A DNA stretch of 64,000 bases. Origin: Prostheceraeus crozeri (taxonomy: Eukaryota; Platyhelminthes; Polycladida; Euryleptidae). The translations under genes and the position numbers were made by a program. Below the pieces are notes generated by a model. That model did no database searches. It had not been told where the DNA came from and saw only the letters and a list, made by a program, of their open reading frames with translations. Of the stretch, positions 48,503-59,800 are shown one piece after another. How positions within the stretch are numbered: the first letter of the stretch is position 1; the number at the start of each line of letters is the position of its first letter. The stretch covers positions 62,001 to 126,000 of the forward strand of contig CAJQUW010011541.1 in NCBI GenBank assembly GCA_907163375.1. Direction: 5' to 3'.

Positions 48503-49126
48503 TTAACAAGTTGTAGAGGGAAACTGATATACACTCACATCGGCTAGAGTCTCATTTGTAGCAGTCATGAGCTGCTCAATGTCTTTCATTAGATGTTTTG
48601 AAATAGGACAGCACATACAGCAAGGCTTTAAATGGAAAGTCTTTAAAATATTGGCATAGTATGCCCGCAAACTGATCACCTCAGAATGTCCTTGAGCAGC
48701 CACATTGATGCTTACTGATGGCGGTCCACTGAACAAGTCCAGTTTGCACTTCTCACCCTTCTCGTCATAGTAGCTGGAGGTGATAATGTCATGGAGACAT
48801 GTGTTGAGTTTCCGTTGGATACTGCTGCACCAACAGCGAGAGTATTCCGGTACAATCTCCGTTTGAGATAGTGGGCGAAATACTTCATTGAGCCAGAATC
48901 TTGCAACTCGTGTAAGAGCGTTGTTCACGACTCTCATCAACATTCTCTGCACCACAACGTCCTCTCCGCAGCGGAAATACTTCACTATTTCCTCCATCAG
49001 ATCCACCAAATCCGCTTTATAGCCAGTTATATTCACGGCAGAATAAAATATATTGCCCGTGAAGAGTTGACTTCGGTAAATTATTGAAATGGGAATGTTG
49101 GTAATGAACGACATGCTGATTGACAT
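48503..49126 (-). CDS. Unknown Polinton 2 protein, Cys-rich C terminus
   Basis: 207 residues, no family recognised. It is mainly helical (LVDLMEEIVKYFRCGEDVVV, QRMLMRVVNNALTRVARFWL), with several Cys residues (RCWCSSIQRKLNTC, LKPCCMCCPISKHL) that could bind zinc. A strong TATA box (minus-strand CTATATAAGG at 49173-49182) lies about 50 bases upstream of the ATG, so it is probably transcribed independently. It sits between the RING gene and the small basic gene. The homologous interval of the fossil is unrecognisable. Confidence 0.5.
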   Translation of the reverse strand: MSISMSFITNIPISIIYRSQLFTGNIFYSAVNITGYKADLVDLMEEIVKYFRCGEDVVVQRMLMRVVNNALTRVARFWLNEVFRPLSQTEIVPEYSRCWCSSIQRKLNTCLHDIITSSYYDEKGEKCKLDLFSGPPSVSINVAAQGHSEVISLRAYYANILKTFHLKPCCMCCPISKHLMKDIEQLMTATNETLADVSVYQFPSTTC

Positions 49127-49172
49127 TGTATTAGCCTCAAATTATCCTTGAAATAGAACGGTACAATGTCCT

Positions 49173-49182
49173 CCTTATATAG
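49173..49182 (-). promoter_or_regulatory. TATA box of the gene at 48503-49126
   Basis: Minus-strand CTATATAAGG, about 50 bases before the ATG. It shares the TATATAAGG core with boxes at 47915-47924 and 35245-35253. Confidence 0.6.
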
Positions 49183-49236
49183 AAAAGTCACACAAAGACA
49201 CAATAGTGACCAATCACAGACCTGCATGATGACTCA

Positions 49237-49746
49237 TCATGCACGATATACAGTGACTGTTGAAGATATTTCTTCATCACAAAGGGGACAAGATGAAGTT
49301 TCACGGCGTACATAACATGTAGATCACATAACGCTATGAGAACATGGCAAAAAGAGAAGGGATCGTTCCTGTTTAAAACATTTAACGCAGTTCCGTTCAC
49401 ATAATAATTTAAATGTCTCTTGTTCTAATTTCCTTCTGAAGTCACTTTTATTGGGAGAACTTTTTATTAAAACACTGTCAGATGTCTCCTTCTTTCCATA
49501 TCGTTCCAATTTGATCCTCCTAATTTCACTATCACTGCAGTGTAGCATGGAGAAATCCTCTATCCACCTACGATCCAAATTGTGATTCATAGCATGCTCA
49601 TCTAGATCCATTAGTCGATCAACTAAATCACCAGCGTTGATATTTTCACTGAGATTTGTTACAGTTTCTATGGCTTTGAACGAATATCCAAGGTCTCTTG
49701 CGACAACCCACGACGTTGGGATACTAGTCATCATTATGTATGTCAT
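49237..49746 (-). pseudogene. RING-finger protein, TGA at a zinc-ligand position
   Basis: N-terminal part: VVARDLGYSFKAIETVTNLS and LVDRLMDLDEHAMNHNLDRR. The RING follows: CERNCVKCFKQERSLLFLPC, SHSVM, then TGA (49324-49326), then STCYVRRETSSCPLCDEE in the same frame to a stop at 49237-49239. The TGA occupies the fifth ligand position. The fossil relative at 1211-1399 has a TGT Cys codon there. RING domains act in ubiquitin transfer. The TATA-like GCTATAAATAT (49761-49771) is so close that the functional start is probably a later Met (49734 or 49731). Most likely a nonsense mutation. Confidence 0.75.
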
Positions 49747-49830
49747 CAAAAAACTATCTCATATTTATAGCATAGTTTGTCTACGTAAAAGGAAAATCAA
49801 TGTGTCATCTTGATTACAATGGTTGCAATA

Positions 49831-50181
49831 GTCACAATAGTCGCAATTGAGCAAACCCATTCAAAATCAAACAACGGACGTCTATCGGTACGTACCCAAG
49901 TGCTCAGAACCAAACCACACAAGTTCGATCATAGACGTTCCGAAACACAGTGTACTCAACTGAGTGTACCAAACACATGTACCTATCCAGTAAAACAGAT
50001 CTCATACAAGTTCCTATTCATAACACTGAATTATACATGTACCTATCCATGTTCCTATCGATAACTAAATTATACATGTACCTATCCATGTACCTATCCA
50101 TGTACCTATTTATAACACTAAATTTTACATGTACCTATCCATGTACCTATCCGTCGCAAGTAGGGCACAGTTTTCACTACT
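49831..50181. repeat. Polinton 2 right terminal inverted repeat
   Basis: 351 bases, inverse of 29584-29922. It includes four CATGTACCTATCCATGTACC-type units and ends AGTTTTCACTACT, followed by the second CGTATT. The RING gene begins just inside it. Confidence 0.92.
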
Positions 50182-50187
50182 CGTATT

Positions 50188-53100
50188 CATAAACATTCCC
50201 CATGTTTTAACAGCATCAGATCAAGTGATTTCTGACTCGTAGTGCAGCGCGTATGTACGCGGGTAGAAGAATAGAATGTCCTTAACCACGGATGTTTGGG
50301 TGTTCCGTAATTACGCCTGAATCACGCGTGGCATGTCACCTAGTGCATCAGTCTGCAGCGAAATGCTTCAAAGATGAACAGCAGAAATACATACTCAATA
50401 CTGAAAAAACCGAATCATTCGGAAGCAGTTACAAAGAATCGCAAAAAATTACTTGTCACAGTCAGCAGACGATGAAACGTCAGGTGTCATTTCAGGAAGT
50501 TTTATTCAATATGTAAGGTCGTAAATTGGGAGTGAAATTCTGTTTTTTTCAACCAATGGCCAAACTCCCGTGAGATTATAAACTGAAACATTATAGCATA
50601 CACACGGAAATTAAATGGCATGAATAATTACATTGGTATGGCATAAGTTTCTCCTTTTATTTTTTTGTTTGCTTATAAGAATGTTTTCAATTGCCTCAAC
50701 TCTTTTTCATGTGCAATAGGCCTAATTAAACAACCCACTGCCTAATTATACCATATTACACGTAGGCCTGACACAACGACAGACGGCTTGCCCACAAACT
50801 ACATTATCGAAAAGCATCAATCAGCGAATTGATTTTTTTAGGATGGAGGACATTCATGTTTCTTCACCACTCCTGCTTTTAGGAAATATGCTTCAATATC
50901 AAGGATCGAACTTTCCATCTCTTATCAACGATCCTGATGAATCACGCGATTAATTCTTTAATCAAATACATCCTTTATTTTGTAACTTCAGGACAATTAG
51001 AATGGTTGGCTTAGAATCTGCTATAGTTACCTATTGATGCGGTTTATTCACCTGATTTACGAGTACGATTTATTTGCTACTCACATGTCTTAAATTGTTG
51101 ATGCACCATATACACTCCATTTAGATGTTCATAATCCGAGGTGATTATCTTTAATAGTGGATGGCAACATGTATAGGCCTATTGTTGATCGCTATCATCC
51201 TGCTATGAAATGCTCCAAGGATTAACAGCAGAAAAAGTCACTGCTGCTAAAGCCAAAACATTCGGAGGCAGTGGCGAAGAATCACATAATTTAAAGACTC
51301 ACCTCATCAGCAGATGTCAGCCTACAGAACTGTCGTGATTGTTCCTCTACCATCAACTGTGCTGGTTTGGTCAGTTTCAATCAGTTCCCATTTATGATAT
51401 CTCCTTGATAGACAATGATATTGCGGTCTGAAATACACAATAGAGTTTTTGATGCAAAAAGTATTGAATGTGTTTGACGCACATAAGAGAAGGAAGGCCA
51501 TACAGAATTTAACATAATTGAAAAATAGTAAGATGACACAGGCATTGATCGAGCTTCTATTACAAGAATGAAGAAGGTGATATTTTTAACTATCTTAGTA
51601 TCTTTTATCATCCCAATAATTTACAACAGCACGAATTAATCCGTAACACAATTTCCCACGGTGGACAACATGCCGGTTAAGCAGAAAATCCGATTTGATA
51701 TTTGATTATAAATAATTTCCCCATTAACTGAAATCAGTAACAATAACGTACCCTCAAATGTCTTGCACAGATCCAAATTATACGGTGAAACATTTGATCT
51801 AATTAAAAAAACCACAAAAATTCCTATTTAAAAAAATATGCCAACCCTGCATGTAGGCCTGACAAACGACGGTTTAGATATGCGCGCAAGCTACATTATC
51901 GACGACAGTATTAATCAGCGATTTATTAAAGGAAGATCCAATCTTTTTCCATACGACCAGCTGGTACAATGATAATAGTGTGGTCCCAAAGAAGCCCTGT
52001 GTCTGATTTCAGTACACGTCGACCACATTCACTTCAGATCAATGTATCTTGGTCAGTTTTCAATGCCACACATTGGTGACGACTTCTTCGGATCCCTTTC
52101 TCTCTCAAGAATAGATTGGCAGGAGTTTCAATGAAACAGCTTGGGACGACGCGGTCACATTGCGAAGCGGTGCGCGCTGGTCCATGAGTGAGGAATTGTC
52201 CATAGATGAATTGATCTCACTCTGTGCGCCATGCTGATGAATTTTCAAGAAGTTAATAACTTTCTTCCCACTACTAAACAGAGACGGTTCGGAAAGAACG
52301 TCGGAACGAGATTATGGTTGTCGGGAAAAGGTCGGGAATTTTTTGGACACTAACAATGCTTAGTCTGACCTCATTCTTGTGAAGTAAGCAAAATTATGAT
52401 AAAAATGCTTTTTTGGATTGAGTTTATTGAAGCAAGACATTGCGAAGACATTAAGACGTGCGGATATGATTGTTATGATATGGAATACTCAAACAAGCTT
52501 CATAAGGGAAAGGAAAATTTATAACACTATTCCGGTTCAATTGACGTTTTCATGTAATTCCATAGACATCCTACTTGTGAAATAGCAGATAGGAGGCCTA
52601 GGGTGCCCTTTTTATAATGAGGCTTCGGTTTCCGACGTCGTACCGACCATCGGCCATGCGGACATTCTGTTCCTCGGAACGAGTTCGTTTTCGACGTCGG
52701 ACCGACGTATCTTTTTGTAGTGGGTTATGATTTGATGAGGGACCACACCATCATCATTGTACCGACCAGCTCCCGAATAAATCACCCACTGTAAGACAGT
52801 CGCATGAGCTGACGGATTCTATTAGAGAATCTGGAGAACGCTTGCAATTTTTTTTAAATGGAGGAAATTAATGTTTATTTAGCCTACCACCTCTATTTTT
52901 GGGAAATATGTCTCATCACCAAGGATCGAAGTCTCCATCTCATCAGCGATCATTCGAGGCATATCACATGATTAATTATTAACAGAAGGTAGCCCTACAT
53001 TTCATTTTTTAGTCTAATTAGCAGACAATGATATGATTGGTTGGCTTAGAATCAGTTTTTCAAGTCATCTGTTTTTCTTACCCAGATTTACAAATACGAT

Positions 53101-54400
53101 TTATTTGCACTCTCCATGTCTGAATACTAGTGACGCACCATATACACTCACTTCTTGACACTCATAACAACGCTAATGATCTTAAACAAAGGATTCAATA
53201 ACATGCATATTCTAACTTTGTCAATAGTCAGAAATAAGGCTTATAAATCACGATGATTGCAGAAGGTTGGATGCATTGTGCTTTAGAAACACTCATGAAA
53301 ACTGTTTACTCCTGAAACATTACAACTCTCAGAGCGCCTTATACGGACTTCTAAATATCAGCTCTCCTAGGCCTTCTGTGAAATACCATCATTCCTTCTT
53401 CATTACTGTCATATCAGTCAATTCCAGTTTGTAATTTCTTCAAAACTGCATAAATGTTAAATCTGTCTAGGACTAATTTTAAAAAAGGGCTGGACGGCGC
53501 GGTGGCATCAGGTAAACTTAATGACGCTGAAGATCAACGCTGTGCCCCCTGCGTCAGGTAAGTAAATGAGAAGCACGATGTAGCCACATAACTATGCCAG
53601 CCAGGTTAATATTAGCAACGAATTTAGAGGTGCAACTGCTTAAGCTGACGCAATAATATTATAGACCTTCCAATGATTTTCAGATTATCGATATTACTTG
53701 CTAGTCTTCAGATAAGTAGCGTACATAAGATGGTTCTAAATTGCATGTTATAAGTGTTGAAGGACCCAAGATATATCTCTAACTTCATTTGTTTACTCGT
53801 ATAAAATACATGTATCGTAGGCAGGAATTTTAATGTCGGCAACTCGACATATAAGCTTATATTATAATGTGACTAGGTAATTACTACTACTTTCACATCA
53901 TGCAAACAGAATACAGCGTATACAGAATGTGCATTCCTGCGTTGGGGCGTCTTTTAGCCAAAACCCCACGCCGGCCTGCTTAACTCACAAGTTTGACTAT
54001 TTATCAAATAAGGACGTGTTGTCAACTTAAATTCTATTTCTTTAAAAAATCCTAAAAATGTGTTGAATAGAATGGGTAAGAATACGCGAATACTTCTAGC
54101 AATTTCTTCTTCTCTGTCCCAAATCGACAAGATATTAGCGTAAATGACGCGGAATCACCAACCATAAGAAAGCGAGTGAATATGACTTCCTATTCGGTGC
54201 ATGCATAACATCGGTCGGCAGTCATACTGCAAGTTTCCTGCATCGTTCAATTGACTCACTGGCTCTGAGGTTGGAGAAACAATGCACTATCTGTGATTTA
54301 TTCGTTGAAGTTATGGAGGACATTGCGCAGTCTCGTCGCAAAAACCTTGGGGGGCGATGCGCTTCTGTACATAAGCAATTAACTTTCATACTAAATAAAA
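50188..54400. other. Repeat-rich intergenic region, no gene
   Basis: No frame is supported. A roughly 400-bp stretch at 50750-51170 is repeated with divergence at about 52770-53180 (shared GGAAATATG, CAAGGATCGAA, GGTTGGCTTAGAATC, ACGATTTATTTGC, CACCATATACACTC). The start of it (GTAGGCCTGACA, CTACATTATCGA) recurs at about 51855. 50283-50345 is the inverse of 29278-29345 and 51500-51770 is a direct copy of 28620-28895. These look like non-autonomous repeats of one or two families. Confidence 0.6.
52267..52724. mobile_element. Possible MITE with CCCACTAC ends
   Basis: It starts CCCACTACTAAA and ends with the inverse TTTGTAGTGGG; imperfect inner inverted repeats share ACG-CGG and GAACGAG/CTCGTTC words. 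It interrupts repeat sequence. No clear target duplication was seen and no coding frame, so the boundaries are tentative. Confidence 0.35.
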
Positions 54401-55370
54401 CTCAAAATTTATATAACCCTAATTTATATTACAAACCAAATTATATCATCCCAAATTAATAAAAACCTTCGTCTACATCTCTCAACTCCCGAATTAATAA
54501 TACCACAACCACACAATACTACCACCACCACAATCCACATCCTTCCTCTTCATAGAGATAACAAACCACATCCATAAATTACCCAAACCTCCAAATCCCA
54601 ACCAAACAAAGCAACAAACCCACACATACACACACATCCAATCCCTAACCTCATACACACAACCACAATCAACAAACCCCAATAACCACTCACACACCTC
54701 TCACCAATCGAATACCCTCAAGCACAACCCCAAACATTCCAAATCTATATATACCCCTTTCTCACAACCCCTATTAGCATTCCCTCTTATCTCACTCTGC
54801 ACTCAAAAAACCAATCTACACCCTCCATAGACCATACACACACATCCTCTACAACCATACCCACATCCACTTTCACACACACCTCCACCCCTTTAACCCA
54901 CACCACATCCTCTCTCCCTTCACCACTCCCTACACACCCACTAAACATCCCGTCCATACCACACAAAACCAACAACCCCACCACTGTTCAAACCTCTCTA
55001 CCACACACAAACCTCTCGACACAACCCCAAACCGCACTCCCGCCACCCACAAACACGAATCCTTCTCCACTCCACAACACCACCAATAGCATCAAACAAT
55101 CCATTCTCATCTCCCCACCCACCCGGTCAACTCATCCCACAAACCCCACAACACTGACCACCACACCATCACATCCACCACTATACAACTCACACCCCCC
55201 CCCCGACACCGCTCCCCCGAACCCGACAAACCACAACACCTCTTCTGCCCTTCCTCTCAAACTATAGCAGCGTCCTACAGACAGACCACCCAACCACACC
55301 CACACTTCCTGCACTGAACTATCCTCTACCAATACCCTAGCACCCTGATATATATTCCCACACCCCTAAA
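54400..55370. other. Strongly G-depleted tract on the plus strand
   Basis: The plus strand is almost only A, C and T. By eye I count 19 G in the 720 bases 54481-55200 (about 2.6 percent), mostly CA-, CC- and AT-rich words. Eight of the 19 follow a C, so CpG sites are not specially preserved. The bias fades after 55200 and ends before a G-rich block at 55411. Long minus-strand open frames here are a composition artefact. Confidence 0.85.
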
Positions 55371-55410
55371 TCCAAGCTAATCCGCGCCCACACCCACTAG
55401 GATCGCAACC

Positions 55411-55492
55411 CACCCGGGGCGGGGGGATCAGGGAAATCGGCAGAGGGCGGGGGTCAGTAGGGTGGTGGGGATCGTGGCGGTGAGGGGGATCG
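55411..55492. repeat. G-rich block with G-quadruplex potential
   Basis: The plus strand carries many runs of three or more G (GGGGCGGGGGGATCAGGG, then GAGGGCGGGGG, AGGGTGG, GGGG, GAGGGGG) within about 80 bases, directly after the C-rich tract. Four-run quadruplex motifs are evident. Confidence 0.7.
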
Positions 55493-56608
55493 CGCTCCTG
55501 TATAAACCACTTAAACGCCCCAGCAATAATGTGAAGACAACTAGAGCACAGCCATAACTCCTCCCACCTGGCCTGCACATATGCTTCTCATCAATGCGAG
55601 GCAATCGATCCAACTGCCCACACAATCCCCTCCGAACAGCTCGCAAATTCGCACTGCAATCACACACTCGATCCAAGCAACGGGACTAACGGTCACAAAA
55701 TACAGACGCAGTCACACATGCCAACGAACAGTCGACCCCCGACACACGCGCCACAGCACAAACCACAACTGTCGCACCTCTCAACTTTCAAACTTTCACA
55801 TATTGCAGGTGTATACTGTGTTGGTATGGCTAAAGATAAACTTATTCATAAATCCGTCTCAACCTGTATCTCCGCGAATATAATATAGACCTATGATATT
55901 CCTCTACCACTGATTCCTCCCATTTCCCATATCACTATTCGACACCAAAAAAGACTCCAACGTATATGCATCCTTTCATATCCTCGCCCGTTCCTTTCAC
56001 ACCACCTCCCAATTTCACGCCCCTTCTCTAGCAATCAACACCCACCTCCACAACTACCCCGAGCAGCACAGCACGCCTTCCCTGTATGACCCCGTCCAAC
56101 ACTCCGCCTCCGACGCTGTCGTCCTAATATCTGCGTGCCGCTACTTATCCGAGACGAAGGAAGACCTTCATTTCATCATCTTTATGCAAAGTGACAGCAG
56201 ACGCACCCAGGTCCTTTAAAGGCGCGTCCAAAGAATGTTCAAATGTACAAATTCCTTTTCAGATCACTCGAATTCCAGACGCGAAGGAAAGACAATATCA
56301 TGGGAAATGCTTGACGGAGGCTTCATGTCAGACGATTTTGTGATGCAAAGTCTTTATGAAAGTCATGGCAGTATCAGGCAAATGAGCGGATGCTTTCAGG
56401 CTTGTACATCTTCTTCTTCGTCATCACTGTCCAACATGGTGAGCAAGATAGATCACATCCCCCACACACAAGTGGATTGTGTTCCGTTCCCAATACACAG
56501 AGAAAGATTCTCCCCACTGATACGGCGCCGGGCTTGAGAAGCGCAGGTCGAAAAGATGAGAAAATAACTGGGCTTCTTTTTAACGACAGCTGATACTTAT
56601 TCGGAAAG
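55493..56608. other. No recognised gene; C-rich flank
   Basis: Moderately C-rich, G-poor again to about 55800. Open frames on both strands overlap and have no recognisable domain. I see nothing identifiable. Confidence 0.35.
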
Positions 56609-56815
56609 AACATCTAAATGAACAAAACATAGGACGAAATTTCTATGCATTTTTAAATCAACATCTAAGTGACAAAACATAGGACGAAATTTCTATGCAA
56701 TTTTAACACTCAACATCTAATTGACTCAACACACAGAGACGGACAATTCTATGCAATTTGAATCAACATCGACTGAATTGATCAAATACATAGACGAAAT
56801 TTCTATGCAATGCAG
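56609..56815. repeat. Four tandem copies of a ~52-bp unit
   Basis: Units start with AACATCTAA-type words at about 56609, 56660, 56709 and 56763 and end with GACGAAATTTCTATGCAATT-type sequence. They diverge by substitutions and small indels. Satellite-like; no gene. Confidence 0.8.
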
Positions 56816-59800
56816 CAAAATCAGGGCAGAATGCGGATGGTATGGAACTCGTGAGAAGTACTTATGAATATGGCAATTATTGATCAACTGTTAAGATACA
56901 AGAATGGAGACCATGAAGAAAGTCTGTGATTGACTTTATTGAAGTCGTATGATAGTTTGCTCTCTCAAAAATTTTAATTCATGAAAAGTTTGAAAGTCTA
57001 AGGAATCTTGCAAAATGAATAACAGTGTGAAATATCAGATTTCTATCTAAAAATGATTTGAAAATCTATCAAGGTTTACTAATAATCGTTTCTTCAAGAT
57101 TAGACGCGAGCTTGAATTAATCATGACTGAGACATCAGTAAAACGTAGATCGATGCATGCACACTTCTTTTGACACCTCACATTTGTCCGCTATCTTGCG
57201 ATTGGATTCATTCATAGATCCATGCAACCTCGCAGTAGATCCAGATCAAATTCAAATGTCGTGACGTAATAAATATTGCTCGAGTAAAAATGATAATCAA
57301 CTAAAGTGTACCATGATGAAGCGATGTGACCGAGGCGAGGTCGACATTAAGGTCATGTCGTGGAAAGCGTGTAGTGGTACATTTGGTATGCAGCTGCAGA
57401 CAATGTTCAAATGAAGTCCCGGATGAATTCATAAAAAGAGACTCACATCCCTTGAAAGACAATGGACGACACTAACATAGGTTCTAAAGGAAATTTGACC
57501 GAGATTTTGACACACATCACGTTGCGATCGTTGAAAGGGAAGGGGGAGTGACATGTGTGATCTTGACCCATAATCATAACGAAGTAAATGGGAAAGGGAG
57601 ATATACAAATAGTGAGGCTGCACTGACGTACTTTGTTGAATGAGGGCTTCATCCAGCCTAGGTAATTGAAAATTAACATTTTTTATCTTAAGTTGTGGAC
57701 AGAGATTGTAGCATTAAGGAATTGAAAGCTATCTTAATCACCTTTCAACCAGAATAATAGAACAATAACATAGAAAGGTCTAAGAATGGAAAGATGCATG
57801 AAAATTATGTCACACGCCGGGGAACCATTAATTGGGGCAAAATGCAAATTGTAAGAGCGGCCATCCAACGTTTTCTGAGTGGCATGTTATATTTATCAGC
57901 CAATTTGTGATCTGTGGATTGTTGCCCTTTGGCCAAAACCATGTACACAAAAGCAATAGTGGAATTTACAAAATGCTGCACCGACAGAGTCAAAGACGGA
58001 AATCCTTAAAACGTTCTGTATCGTTCATCAGTGTGTTGAAAGATCGCGCCTATAATCCTATCATAGGTATATTTCAACTCTATATGACAACGGGCAATGG
58101 TCCTTTTACAGAACATCGCTAACTCCAGCGTGAAATCGAGGCCAAGAAAGCTGAGTAGGATGTTCATTTTGACATGTATAATGGGTGCCCCTGTTCACAC
58201 AAAATTTTGAACAATTTTCAAAATCTCTTACATGCTTTCAATATCAGCTTCAAAATATCACCTGTGTCAATTCGATGATTAAATGAAAAGTTCCAGTGAC
58301 ATTTCATTTATGTGAGGAAATGTATGTCGGTAAATGAAACTTGCAAGTGTTTATTCCAGAGAAGCGCCAGTTTCTTAGAGCCGCGCTGAAGAAGAGATTA
58401 TCCCAAAATTAGACTATTCTATCGTGCATTCTTGTCAGTTGTGTTGGTACAAACAGCAACCCGGACCACGGTCAATATGACTTTGTGAACCCAGTTTGAA
58501 TTCGCATTACAATATTGGTAAAATGGAAAACAGGGCAGTGACGCTACCAATTAGAAACACTATATTAATCCATGGAATAGAGAGGCTAATTTCACATAAA
58601 CCAAGTCACCAGGCCATCTCACTTGCTGCAAGTCTCGCAGGAAAATCCTGGCAATTTTCTGTCAACAACTGCCACACACCAACTTTGGCAAATATGTTGA
58701 CTAGTGAGTACAAGGTTTTTAGATCGAATCTGAGCTACATGTACAAACCCATTGGGTTTTCCATTGTTGGCCGTCCATGTACATAGGCAGGATAGCAAAC
58801 TGCCATTCTAGTGTTTTATTTAGCCACTTCTAATGCCCTTCAACTAAAGAGCGCTGATAAGCATTACTTCGAATGCCTAAGATAATTCATTCATGGAATC
58901 ATGTCTACATAATCGCTGTAAAAAATCTATGGGCTTAATTCAGTGGAGATGACAGACAGCGTTTTAAATACCCATGTAGATATATTTGTTAACGTCCGTT
59001 AAGTGATATCAATTAAGTTTCATCTAGATTACATAAAATTATTCTATCAGCTAATTGCGATGTCTATACAGTTAACAATAGCAAGGGTTATGCAAATATT
59101 TCCTAAGTTTTTCGGTTGTTGTCAGTAAAATTCAGAAATTGCATCGCTCACTTCGATAAAAGAAAACATCAGACATCAAATGGGACACAGTATAACCGGC
59201 CTGAAAGAGTCGAATCTTCAGGTTGTTCAATGTGTGTGTCCAAACTTTGAAAGACGTGTTTCGCAGGAAATACTACGTGTGCAGTCTATCAATACCTGTA
59301 TTTCAATTAACATGGAATAATGGGAGCACTTCCGGCTAATGCGGACTGACGAAAACATGGGAATGGTATGGCTGCATTTCTTATTTGTCTAAAATGTGTC
59401 TTTTTCATTGAATTCGGAAGTTCGATAAAAAAAAATGATGGCAGGAGAACTTAAATCGTCGATGTGGTCATCAAAGCCGAATGGCATAGCAAGGTATCAA
59501 GTCATCCGTCGAAGTCAGTATCTGTGACTATATATTTTATAAACCAAGAGCGCTTCAAGGGGGGTACGGCCGCAATGGATCCGAGCACAACAGGTAACAG
59601 AAAGCTCGCATCAAACATGGAATAGCGTGGACAAGGAAAGTACGTTATAAATAGTGTCTAAAAAGAGCAGAAGGACTACCTTAAAGAAATAGAGAACATA
59701 GTCTACACATGAAAATAATAAACAACGGAGAGGCAAATGGACAGAGAAAACTAAATAAAAGGGAAAAAGTACTACATATATTCACCAGGAAGTCTCACGG

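Larger units (their letters stand above)
29584..50181. mobile_element. Polinton 2 (Maverick/adintovirus-like), complete ends
   Basis: A 20,598-bp element starting AGTAGTGAAAACTGTGCCC and ending with its inverse, flanked by an exact 6-bp duplication CGTATT (29578-29583 and 50182-50187). Genes on the left half run rightward, those on the right half leftward, meeting near 40.4 kb. Core Polinton genes are present: PolB, chromodomain integrase, packaging ATPase, adenain-type protease, double-jelly-roll and penton-like proteins. So are extras (TBP-like, spliced gene, RING protein). The base composition is more balanced than in Polinton 1, and the two are distantly related at best. Confidence 0.95.

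Noticed and set aside
54494-55332. Several long minus-strand open frames rich in Gly, Val, Trp and Cys
   Set aside because: Stop codons are rare because the plus strand lacks G; the frames are a composition effect.
57805-58122. Opposing frames that looked transposase-like at first glance
   Set aside because: No DDE or other catalytic signature could be found on either strand.
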